Source: Pseudomonadota bacterium (lineage in GTDB: Bacteria; Pseudomonadota; Alphaproteobacteria; Caulobacterales; Caulobacteraceae). Taken from it: a stretch of 19,067 bases of DNA. Within the stretch, counting starts at the first letter, position 1. Every line of letters begins with the position of its first letter. Position numbers and translations under genes: made by a program. Of this stretch, positions 1-6,711 are shown in pieces. The notes under the pieces are model-generated. The model made no database searches, was not told the DNA's origin, and saw only the letters and a program-made list of their open reading frames with translations. The stretch covers positions 1-19,067 of the forward strand of contig JAEYNH010000147.1 of assembly GCA_023412655.1 (NCBI GenBank), written 5' to 3'.

Positions 1-13
1 GGTTAGGGCAGCG

Positions 14-31
14 GCTGCGATTTGTCGCAGC
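14..31. other. Small perfect hairpin near the window edge
   Basis: A 7-bp inverted repeat (gctgcga / tcgcagc) encloses a 4-nt loop. It lies about 90 bp beyond the stop of the AlpA-like gene. No T-tract follows on either strand, so it is not a convincing terminator. No coding region can be supported in 1-118; the open frames there are shadows. Confidence 0.3.
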
Positions 32-118
32 GGAACTGAGGTGGGGGACTTCGCGGCCTACGCCGACATCTTCTACCCCTTCGGCCAACGCCGGCCTCAG
101 TGCACGACGCTTCACAAG

Positions 119-337
119 CTAGGAGCTTTTGCTCCGCTGCCAGTCGACGATCTCGGATTGTCGCCACGCGACACGGCCAGGTGAGATCTGGATGCCGGCC
201 GGAGCGCGCCCCGCGCGGATAAGCCGCCACCATGTGGTGCGCCCCATGTTTCCCACCAGCGGCCTCAACCTTGGCCAGTCCAACAAAGTATCCGGATGTT
301 GTTGCAAGTCTAGTTCACTCCAATGTGGCCAATCCAC
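119..337 (-). CDS. AlpA-family DNA-binding regulator / excisionase-like protein
   Basis: This 72-residue protein is dominated by one AlpA/MerR-type winged-helix domain from about residue 22 on: an LRPLVG start, then GRTTWWRLIRAGRAP (recognition helix and turn) and the wing ending VAWRQSEIVDWQ. AlpA-family proteins act as excision directionality factors or activators of satellite-phage genes, and commonly sit next to a P4-type integrase as here. The gene is on the integrase strand, downstream of it, separated by 233 bp. The start is the GTG at 337. No well-placed Shine-Dalgarno sequence is visible; a GGAG lies about 19 nt upstream, which is too far. The only internal Met falls inside the domain. 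Family assignment comes from residue pattern alone; excisionase function is an inference from position. Confidence 0.72.
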   Translation of the reverse strand: MDWPHWSELDLQQHPDTLLDWPRLRPLVGNMGRTTWWRLIRAGRAPAGIQISPGRVAWRQSEIVDWQRSKSS

Positions 338-570
338 ATTCAGAACAAAAACACAACTCCAAGTGATTTCAAGAGCTTTCTGGCAGCGCTTAGTTAACGA
401 CCGTCAACCATCAATTTCGCACGTAACGAAATCGAGCCCATATCGACTGCGATATCCGGAACGTGGCCGATCTTTTTTCAGTATATGCCCCATAGTTGTG
501 GGGCCGCGCAGAGTTACACCTGCTCGACCGATCATGCTGCGAGCGGTCGGCCGCCGCTTAGACTGGGGGC

Positions 571-1938
571 TCAGCGGATGGCGGATTGAGCCTCAAAGCG
601 CACCACGTTCGAGGTGAGCTCTAGCTCTCCGACGATTGCTAGAAGCAAAGCCTCCCAGGCCTCAAGCGCGCGACGCTTTTCGGCGGCGTAGTCGTGCAAT
701 GCATAGTGGGCCAGCGTCACTGCTGCAGCGCCGCCAGTGTCAGAGTGATGGCCGAGGACCTTGCTCACCAGGAACGGGGCAACACCCAGCCTCTCACTGA
801 CCAGGTTCGTGGCGCCGGTTCTACGCAAATCATGCGGCGAAGCGTTCTTCAGGGAAAGCGCAGCCATGATGTCACGCATTGCATGAGTGAGGCTGTCGGG
901 CCTGATCGGTTTGTGGGCGCCACGTGCGCCAGGGAAGACGTACGTTGGCTCCTCGCCGGCTTCCCGGCGCGCCATTGCGATCGCCTCCTGAATGAGCGCT
1001 ACCGCTCGTGGAGGCAAAGGGACGATATGGACGCGCCCCCCCTTCATCCTCCCCGCAGGTATCGTCCAGAGAGCACGATCAAGATTCAGCTCATCTATGC
1101 GCATGCCAGCGATTTCCTGGCGCCGCTGGAGCAGAATGGCGCAGAGCTGGACCGCGATTGCCATGGCCCTTCCGAGGTAGAGCGGTTTAGTTTCCGTGCT
1201 CCCCTTCTGAGCCGGCTTGCGCAGACCGTTCGGCTGCTCGAGCGCCAGCCACAAGGCCCGCAACTCAACGTCAGAGAGCACCCGGTCACGGGGAGCCTCG
1301 TCGGCCTGCGGCGGAATGCCAGCCGCCGGGTTCACCGACAGCCGCTCCTCGGCGACGCCGTAGGCGAACACTTGCCGGATGACGGCATGCGTTCGGTTGG
1401 TCTGAGCACCAATCCCGCGAGCTGCCATGCGCCGCAGAAGATCTCGAACCAGCTTGCGATCGATCTCCTCAAGGCGCAGGTCGCCCAGAGGCTCTAGAAC
1501 GTGACGCCGGAGTATCCCCTGCTCATCCCGGATGGTGCGCTCTCGCTTCTTCTTACTCCGAGGTCGCCACTCGCCACTCTGGCTTGCCTTGATGAACGCG
1601 TCAGCGAGGTCGCCAAACGTCTTCAGCGGCTCCGCCTTTAGCGTGGTCTTCCGCTTTCGGCGGTCGCCGGAAGGGTCGTTGCCCTCTTGCACTTCAACAC
1701 GCAGCTTCGCGGCAGCTGAGCGTGCGTCGGCTAGTCCGAAAGCGGTGCTATAGGCACCGAGAGTTAGCCGCGGCTGACGCCCATCCTCGGTCCGGTATCG
1801 GTACACCCAAACCTTGCGGCCGCTGTCGCTCACTCGAAGGCAGAGGCCGGGCGTTGAAGAGTCCCACAATTCGAGGCGTGTGCCAGGCTCCGCACGCGCA
1901 GCCTGCACGGCCTTGTCAGTAAGCTTCAGCGTGGGCAT
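571..1938 (-). CDS. P4-type tyrosine-type site-specific integrase
   Basis: This 455-residue integrase should catalyse recombination between the element's attP and the chromosomal tRNA site. Residues 1-90 are the DUF4102-type N-terminal domain (LTDKAVQAAR ... GLCLRVSDSGRKVW ... LTLGAYS). A core-binding domain spans about 105-210 and the catalytic domain about 215-430. The catalytic set looks complete: R272 (QRRQEI), H369 and R372 (PHDLRR), H397 (LGHHS) and the nucleophile Y412 (AHYALHDY). The open frame runs upstream to 2085, but the family start is the ATG at 1938, which has GGGGGA eight bases upstream and begins MPTLKLTD; the extra 49 residues are low-quality sequence. Length is close to the usual 400-450. 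The gene is oriented with its 5' end toward the tRNA junction and appears intact, so the element may still be mobile. Confidence 0.93.
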   Translation of the reverse strand: MPTLKLTDKAVQAARAEPGTRLELWDSSTPGLCLRVSDSGRKVWVYRYRTEDGRQPRLTLGAYSTAFGLADARSAAAKLRVEVQEGNDPSGDRRKRKTTLKAEPLKTFGDLADAFIKASQSGEWRPRSKKKRERTIRDEQGILRRHVLEPLGDLRLEEIDRKLVRDLLRRMAARGIGAQTNRTHAVIRQVFAYGVAEERLSVNPAAGIPPQADEAPRDRVLSDVELRALWLALEQPNGLRKPAQKGSTETKPLYLGRAMAIAVQLCAILLQRRQEIAGMRIDELNLDRALWTIPAGRMKGGRVHIVPLPPRAVALIQEAIAMARREAGEEPTYVFPGARGAHKPIRPDSLTHAMRDIMAALSLKNASPHDLRRTGATNLVSERLGVAPFLVSKVLGHHSDTGGAAAVTLAHYALHDYAAEKRRALEAWEALLLAIVGELELTSNVVRFEAQSAIR

Positions 1939-1958
1939 GCGCCCTGTCCCCCAAGCAA

Positions 1959-1993
1959 TGTGCCCCGCCGCTCTTGGGGCACACATGGGGCAC
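1959..1993. repeat. Three GTGCCCC/GGGGCAC octamer copies upstream of the integrase
   Basis: One inverted copy (1959-1966, tgtgcccc) and two direct copies of tggggcac (1975-1982 and 1986-1993, 11 bp apart) lie between the integrase start and the tRNA junction. 1959-1966 and the second arm can form a hairpin with a 9-nt loop. Repeats in this position fit arm-type integrase or AlpA/Xis binding sites, but that role is inferred from position only. Confidence 0.4.
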
Positions 1994-2110
1994 AAAGAGC
2001 AGCAACTGCGCGAAGGTGCCTGAACAGCCGGGAAACGCAACACGTCTCGGCGAGCAGCCCACCGGCGCACACGATGGAGCAACAAGAAACCGGGTGGAAA
2101 GTGCGCATAA

Positions 2111-2153
2111 GCGGTTTACAAAACCGCTGCTCTACCAGCTGAGCTAATCCGGC
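2111..2153 (-). pseudogene. 5' half of tRNA-Thr(UGU), truncated at the element junction
   Basis: Read on the minus strand from 2153, the sequence gives a 7-nt acceptor strand GCCGGAT, U8-A9, a D-arm with GCTC/GAGC stem and a GCTGGTA-type loop, A26, then a perfect 5-bp anticodon stem GCGGT/ACCGC around the loop TTTGTAA. The anticodon is TGT (2120-2118), so the identity is threonine. After the last stem base at 2111 the match stops. No T-arm with a GGTTCGA-type loop follows, and no ATCCGGC strand that could pair with the acceptor. The nearest look-alike, ACCCGGT about 15 nt on, leaves no room for a T-arm. It is therefore a half tRNA gene at the presumed attachment site, not a functional gene. 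Standard tRNA integration restores the 3' half, so the break is unusual. Confidence 0.8.
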
Positions 2154-2241
2154 CCTTGGGGCGTGCTGGTTATTGAGGGATCGTCCGCCGGACGCAAGCC
2201 GTGATGGTCTCATGGGTGCGATTGGGCTAGGCCTGCCAGAC

Positions 2242-2694
2242 ATGCGCATCTTCATCGACGCCGACGCCTGCCCGGTGAAGGACGAGGCCTACAAGGTGGC
2301 CGCCCGCTACGGCCTGAAGACCTTCGTGGTCTGCAACAGCTGGATCCGCGTCCCGCAGGGCCCGGCGATCGAACTGGTGGTGGTGGACGCCGGCCCGGAC
2401 GTGGCCGACGACTGGATCGCCGAGCGCACGGTCCCCGGCGACATCGTGGTCACCAACGACATCCCGCTTGCGGACCGGGTGCTGAAGAGCGGGGCGGCCG
2501 CCATCGCGCCGAACGGCCGGGCCTTCACGTCCGACAGCATCGGCCAGGCCCTGGCCCAGCGCTCGATCATGGAGCACATCCGCTCCACCGGCGAGATCAC
2601 CGGCGGCCCCAGGCCCTTCGCGGCGGCCGACCGGTCGCGCTTCCTGCAGGCGCTGGACGAGGCCGTGAACCGCGAACGGCGCAAAGGCCGCTGA
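2242..2694 (+). CDS. YaiI/YqxD (UPF0178, DUF188) family protein
   Basis: This 150-residue protein begins with the family signature MRIFIDADACPVKDE and carries the conserved acidic pattern of the family: D6 and D8, VVVDAGPDVADDW at about 47-58, and the TNDIPLAD motif near 71-78. The C-terminal half holds NGRAFTSDSIG and the ITGGPRPF motif. The fold is PIN/NYN-like with a cluster of acidic residues that could bind metal, but the biochemical activity of the family is not established, so no function is assigned. The open frame extends back to 2173; the ATG at 2242 is preferred because it gives the invariant family N terminus. It is the first host gene to the right of the element and is followed by the cytochrome gene on the same strand. 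Confidence 0.93.
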   Translation: MRIFIDADACPVKDEAYKVAARYGLKTFVVCNSWIRVPQGPAIELVVVDAGPDVADDWIAERTVPGDIVVTNDIPLADRVLKSGAAAIAPNGRAFTSDSIGQALAQRSIMEHIRSTGEITGGPRPFAAADRSRFLQALDEAVNRERRKGR

Positions 2695-2752
2695 CGCGGC
2701 TTGCACCGCGCCCCGGCCGCGCTAGCTTCACGCGCCTTCCAGGGAGACCTCC

Positions 2753-3250
2753 ATGCGTCTGGGACCGATTCTCGCCGTCGCCTTCACCGCCGCCGCCGTC
2801 GCCGCCTGCGGCCAGTCGCAGTCCGACAGCGGCGCCGCGACCGGATCGGCCGCCCCGGCGCCAGCCCCCGCCATGTCCGAGGCCGAAAAGCAGGCCCTGC
2901 TCGCCTCGCTGCCCGCGCCGTACAACGCCGCCGACCTGGCCAATGGCGAATCCAAGTTCGCCCTCTGCCGCTCGTGCCACACCATCACCCCGGGCGGGGC
3001 GAACATGACCGGCCCCAACCTGCACGGCGTGTTCGGCCGCAAGGCGGCCCAGGTGGAGAAGTACCGCTACTCCGACGCGCTCAGGACCTCGGGCATCGTC
3101 TGGGACGCCAGCCACCTGGACGAGTGGCTCGCCAAGCCGATGACCTACCTGCCGGGCACGAAGATGTCGTTCGCCGGCGTGAAGGACGCCGACGACCGCC
3201 GCGATCTCATCGCCTATCTGATGGTCGAGACCGGCCACAAGCCGGACTAA
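2753..3250 (+). CDS. Class I c-type cytochrome, predicted lipoprotein
   Basis: This is a 165-residue exported haem protein. Residues 1-19 form a lipoprotein signal ending in the lipobox V-A-A-C19, so the mature protein should be anchored to a membrane by an acylated Cys and face the periplasm. An Ala/Pro-rich linker follows to about residue 42. The haem-binding CRSCH motif is at 72-76, and the probable axial methionine is M138 in YLPGTKMSF. The TGPNLHGVFGRKA segment (87-99) is typical of the cytochrome c2/c550 class. It probably shuttles or relays electrons to a terminal oxidase or other periplasmic partner; the partner is not visible here. The ATG is preceded by GGGAG about six bases upstream. 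It ends 177 bp before a strong terminator. Confidence 0.92.
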   Translation: MRLGPILAVAFTAAAVAACGQSQSDSGAATGSAAPAPAPAMSEAEKQALLASLPAPYNAADLANGESKFALCRSCHTITPGGANMTGPNLHGVFGRKAAQVEKYRYSDALRTSGIVWDASHLDEWLAKPMTYLPGTKMSFAGVKDADDRRDLIAYLMVETGHKPD

Positions 3251-3287
3251 TTCTCGCGACGCGAGTAAGTCTCGCCAAAGGACAACC

Positions 3288-3457
3288 TTGACGAGCATCC
3301 GCGGGCGCCGCATTCTGAAGACCGTCGATATGCATCTGTCGACGATATCCTTCGGCCGGTTCCCCCCCGAACCGGCACGCCCGAGCCGACCGATCCCCCC
3401 TTGCCGGTCCGGGCGCCGCCTTTCCTCGGCCTCCCCTTGTGGGAGGCCGTTTTTTTT
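3288..3457 (+). ncRNA. Possible small RNA or long structured 3' UTR
   Basis: The gap after the cytochrome gene holds no supportable coding sequence but is rich in structure. A TTGACG box lies at 3288-3293. A perfect 8-bp stem (gccggttc / gaaccggc, 3355-3376) with a six-C loop follows, then a GC-rich stretch and a strong terminator. The terminator sits unusually far from the cytochrome stop. Either the cytochrome mRNA has a long structured tail, or a separate transcript of roughly 130-150 nt is made. The -10 box is poor (attctg at 18 bp spacing), so independent transcription is speculative. Confidence 0.25.
3427..3457 (+). terminator. Strong rho-independent terminator
   Basis: A perfect 9-bp stem (cggcctccc / gggaggccg) with a 5-nt loop is followed directly by eight T residues (3450-3457). 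It terminates plus-strand transcription from the cytochrome side. It lies 15 bp from the stop of the convergent RND pump gene. On the minus strand no U-tract follows the stem, so it should work in one direction only. Confidence 0.93.
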
Positions 3458-3471
3458 AGGTGGGCTGGCGC

Positions 3472-6400
3472 CTATTCCGCGGCGTTGGCTACCCGGGTGC
3501 GCTCGGCTTCCTCGAAGGCCTCGATCCGCCGCGCGGTGGCCATGGGCGACTTCGTGAACCGCGCCAGCATGTTGTAGAACACCGGGACGATGAACAGCGT
3601 GACGAGGGTGGCGAAGATCGCCCCGAAGAAGATCGTCACCCCGATGGTCCGCCGGGCCTCGCCGCCCATGCCGCCCCACACGATCAGCGGGATCGCGCCG
3701 GCCGCCGCTGCGATGGAGGTCATGATGATCGGGCGCAGGCGCAGGGCGGCGCTCTCGATCACCGCCTCCCGGACCGACAGGCCCTCATCCCGCAGCTGAT
3801 TGGCGAATTCGACGATCAGGATCCCGTTCTTGGCGGCGATGCCCACCAGGATGATCAGGCCGATCTGGCTGTAGGTGTTGATCGAGGAGTCCGCCACCAG
3901 CAGGCCGAACAGGCCGCCCAATGTGGCCACCGGCACGGTGAGCATGATGACCGCCGGGTGGATCCAGCTTTCGAACTGCGCGGCCAGCACCAGGAACACC
4001 AGCAGCAGGGCCAGGCCGAAGGCCACGCCCACCGCGCTGGACGACTCCAGGTAGTCCCGCGCTCCCCCGCCCCACTTCACGCTGCCGCCGACGCCCTGCT
4101 TGTCCGCCTCGGCGCGCAGGAAGTCGATGGCCTCGCCCATGGAATAGCCGGGGTTGAGCTGGGCGGTCAGGGTGATCGACCGCAGCCGGTCCACCCGCGC
4201 CCGGTCGGGCGTGTCGCCCCGCACACGGGTGCTCACCAGGGCCGAGAGCGGCACCGTCTCGCCAGAGCTGGCGCGCACATAAAGCTTGGCCAGGTCCTGC
4301 TCGGTCTGCCGGTTGGAACGGTCGGTCTGCAGGAGCACGTCGTACTCCTGGCCTTCCTTGATGTAGGTGGTCACCCGCCGGTTCCCGAACATGGTCTCCA
4401 GGGCGCGTCCCACGGCCTGGGCCGAGACGCCGAGGGCGGCGGCCTTGTCGCGGTCGATATCCACCACCACCCGCGGGCTGGTGGGCTCGTAGTCGAGCCG
4501 GGGCCGGGCAAGGCCCGGGTTCTGCTCGGCGGCCTGCAGGATCGGCCGGATGCGCCGCTCGATCTCGGGATAGTCGTTGCCGGTCAGGATCAGCTGCAGG
4601 CTCGACCCGCCGCCGCCGCCGCCGGGGCCGCCCCGCTGCAGTCCCCCTTCGGGCGAGACAATGGCCCGCACCGAGGTGATCGAGGCCAGTTCGCGATTGA
4701 GCTTCGCCGCGTACTCCTGGGTGGTCAGGGGCGTGTTCGGGGACAGCATCGTGTTGCCGCCGGCGCTGTTGAAGCTGGAAGCGCCGCCGAAGCGCGGCAT
4801 CGAAAGCACGTAGCGCTCGAGCGTGCCGTCCTCGACATAGCCCATCAGGATCTTTTCGAGCTGCTTGGCCGCCGCGGCGGTGTAGTCGTAGCCGGCCCCC
4901 TCGGGCCCGACGATCATCACCTGGGCGCGCCGCCGGTCTTCCTCGGGGGTCAGCTCCTTGGGCAGGGTGTTGAACACCACCACGGCAAGGCCGGCCAGCA
5001 CCAGCATCAGGCCCGAGGCCAGGAAGGTCGCCGGGCGACGGCCCAGCATGGCGTCGAGGGAAGCGCGGTACGAATCGCGCAGCTTGTCCATCGCCGTGTC
5101 GATCACGTGCGCCAGCCGCCCCTGGCCCTTGGCGGGCCGCAGCAGCTTGGAGGCCAGCATGGGCGAGAGCGACAGCGCCATGACCGCCGAGAAGCCCACC
5201 GCCGCGGCCACGGCCACGGCCAGTTCGACGAACAGGCGGCCGGTGAAGCCCGGCATGAACATCAGCGGCGCGAACACCGCGATCAGCACGATCGTGGTGG
5301 CCACCACCGCGAAGAACACCTGCCGGGCGCCGCGCTCGGCGGCCACCAGGGGAGGCTCGCCGTCGTCGATGCGGCGCTGGATGTTCTCCACCACCACGAT
5401 GGCGTCGTCCACCACCAGGCCGATGGCCAGCACCAGGGCCAGCAGGGTCAGCAGGTTGATGGAGAAGCCCAGGGGGGCCAGGACGATGAAGGTGGAAAGG
5501 ATGCAGATCGGGGCGATCACCGACGGGATCAGCGCCGCGCGCCAGGTGCCCAGGAACAGGAAGTTCACCAGGGCCACGCAACCCAGCGCGATGGCCATGG
5601 TGATCCACACCTCCTCGATCGCGTGCCGGGTGAACTCGGTGTAGTCCACCGCCACCTGCAGGTCGGTGCCTTCGGGCAGGCTCGACTTGATCTCCTTGAC
5701 CGTCTCGCGGACGCCTTCGGAGATATCCAGGTCGTTGGCCAGGCTCTGCCGGAAGATGGCGATGCCCACCTGATCCTGACCGTTCGAGCGGAAGCTGCGG
5801 CGATACTCGTCCGGACCTTCCTCGACCCGGGCGATGTCGCCCAGGCGGGTGATGTAGGCCTGGCCCGCCGCCGCCGTGGTGATGTCCCGGGTGGCGCCCG
5901 CCGCCGCGCCGGCGCCTGCGGCGCTCCCGCCCACCACCGCCGAGGCCTGGGTCGAAGCCGCAGACCGGTTGGAGACGATGGGCAGCCGGGCGAACTGCTC
6001 GGGGGTGGAATAGCCCCGGGCCACGCGGATGGTGAAGTCCTTGGCCGGCGCTTCCAGAGAGCCGGCCGGCAGTTCGAGGTTCTGGCTGTTCAGCGCGGAC
6101 TCGACGTCCTCAACGGTCACGCCCCGGGCCGCCATGGCGTCAGGGTCCAACCAGACGCGCATCGAATAGAACTGCGCCCCGCCCACGCCCACATTGGCCA
6201 CGCCGGGCACGGTCGAGAAGCGCTCCACGAGATAGCGCTGCGCATAGTCGGAGAGCTGCAGCCTGTTCAGGGTCTTCGAGGTGAAGCTCAGGAACATGAT
6301 CGGCGACGCATCCGCGTTCGCCTTCTGCACCGTCGGCGGATCGGCCTGATCGGGCAGCTGCGACAGGGTGCGGCTGACCGCGTCGCGCACGTCGTTGGCG

Positions 6401-6711
6401 GCCGCGTCCAGGTCCCGGTCGAGGGTGAAGGAGATGTTGATCCGCGAGGAGCCGTCGCGGGACGCCGAGTTGATCCGGTCGATCCCCTCGATGCCGGCGA
6501 TCTGGCGCTCGATCACCTCGGTGATCCGCTCCTCGATGACCTCGGCCGAGGCGCCGCGATAGGTGGTGCCCACCGAAACCACCGGCGGGTCGACGCTGGG
6601 CAGCTCGCGGACGGTCAGCGACTGGAACGCCGCGAAGCCCACCACGCAGAGGATGATCGCGGCGACCGCCGCGAAGACTGGACGCCGGACCGAGATGTCC
6701 GAGAGCATCAT
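3472..6711 (-). CDS. RND-family efflux transporter permease (HAE1/AcrB-like)
   Basis: This 1079-residue inner-membrane proton-driven efflux pump shows the family start SDISVRRPVFA, a first membrane helix at about 11-30, a large periplasmic porter loop (31-365), helices 2-6, a second porter loop (about 585-890) and the last helices to about 1050. The proton-relay residues are present: D435-D436 in TM4 (GLVVDDAIVVVEN) and K961 in TM10 (AAKNGILIVEF). It is some 30-40 residues longer than typical. The extra length is an Ala/Gly/Ser-rich insertion at about 247-285 in the first porter loop, and a GGPGGGGGG tract occurs near 694-702. The start ATG overlaps the adaptor stop (ATGA, 6711-6708), so the two are translationally coupled. 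No outer-membrane channel gene is adjacent. The substrate cannot be told from sequence. Confidence 0.95.
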   Translation of the reverse strand: MMLSDISVRRPVFAAVAAIILCVVGFAAFQSLTVRELPSVDPPVVSVGTTYRGASAEVIEERITEVIERQIAGIEGIDRINSASRDGSSRINISFTLDRDLDAAANDVRDAVSRTLSQLPDQADPPTVQKANADASPIMFLSFTSKTLNRLQLSDYAQRYLVERFSTVPGVANVGVGGAQFYSMRVWLDPDAMAARGVTVEDVESALNSQNLELPAGSLEAPAKDFTIRVARGYSTPEQFARLPIVSNRSAASTQASAVVGGSAAGAGAAAGATRDITTAAAGQAYITRLGDIARVEEGPDEYRRSFRSNGQDQVGIAIFRQSLANDLDISEGVRETVKEIKSSLPEGTDLQVAVDYTEFTRHAIEEVWITMAIALGCVALVNFLFLGTWRAALIPSVIAPICILSTFIVLAPLGFSINLLTLLALVLAIGLVVDDAIVVVENIQRRIDDGEPPLVAAERGARQVFFAVVATTIVLIAVFAPLMFMPGFTGRLFVELAVAVAAAVGFSAVMALSLSPMLASKLLRPAKGQGRLAHVIDTAMDKLRDSYRASLDAMLGRRPATFLASGLMLVLAGLAVVVFNTLPKELTPEEDRRRAQVMIVGPEGAGYDYTAAAAKQLEKILMGYVEDGTLERYVLSMPRFGGASSFNSAGGNTMLSPNTPLTTQEYAAKLNRELASITSVRAIVSPEGGLQRGGPGGGGGGSSLQLILTGNDYPEIERRIRPILQAAEQNPGLARPRLDYEPTSPRVVVDIDRDKAAALGVSAQAVGRALETMFGNRRVTTYIKEGQEYDVLLQTDRSNRQTEQDLAKLYVRASSGETVPLSALVSTRVRGDTPDRARVDRLRSITLTAQLNPGYSMGEAIDFLRAEADKQGVGGSVKWGGGARDYLESSSAVGVAFGLALLLVFLVLAAQFESWIHPAVIMLTVPVATLGGLFGLLVADSSINTYSQIGLIILVGIAAKNGILIVEFANQLRDEGLSVREAVIESAALRLRPIIMTSIAAAAGAIPLIVWGGMGGEARRTIGVTIFFGAIFATLVTLFIVPVFYNMLARFTKSPMATARRIEAFEEAERTRVANAAE

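Larger units (their letters stand above)
1..2110. mobile_element. Right-hand end of an integrated element (P4-type integrase module)
   Basis: This stretch holds a P4-type tyrosine integrase and an AlpA-like regulator, and it ends exactly where a tRNA-Thr gene stops matching the tRNA model. Integrase, Xis/AlpA-like gene and tRNA-adjacent junction together are the classic end of a genomic island or satellite prophage. Base composition is visibly less G+C-rich than the rest of the window, especially in 338-570 and 1940-2110. The left end lies outside the window, so size and cargo are unknown. The right boundary is set by the break in the tRNA at 2110/2111 and is an inference. Confidence 0.7.

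Noticed and set aside
487..504. Terminator after the integrase gene
   Set aside because: A 6-bp inverted repeat exists, but no U-tract follows on either strand. It is kept only as a possible protein-binding repeat.
1926..2255. Minus-strand frame that translates through the tRNA (GLAQLVEQRFCKP)
   Set aside because: This peptide is a familiar artefact of translating tRNA-Thr. It covers a tRNA remnant and no domain is present.
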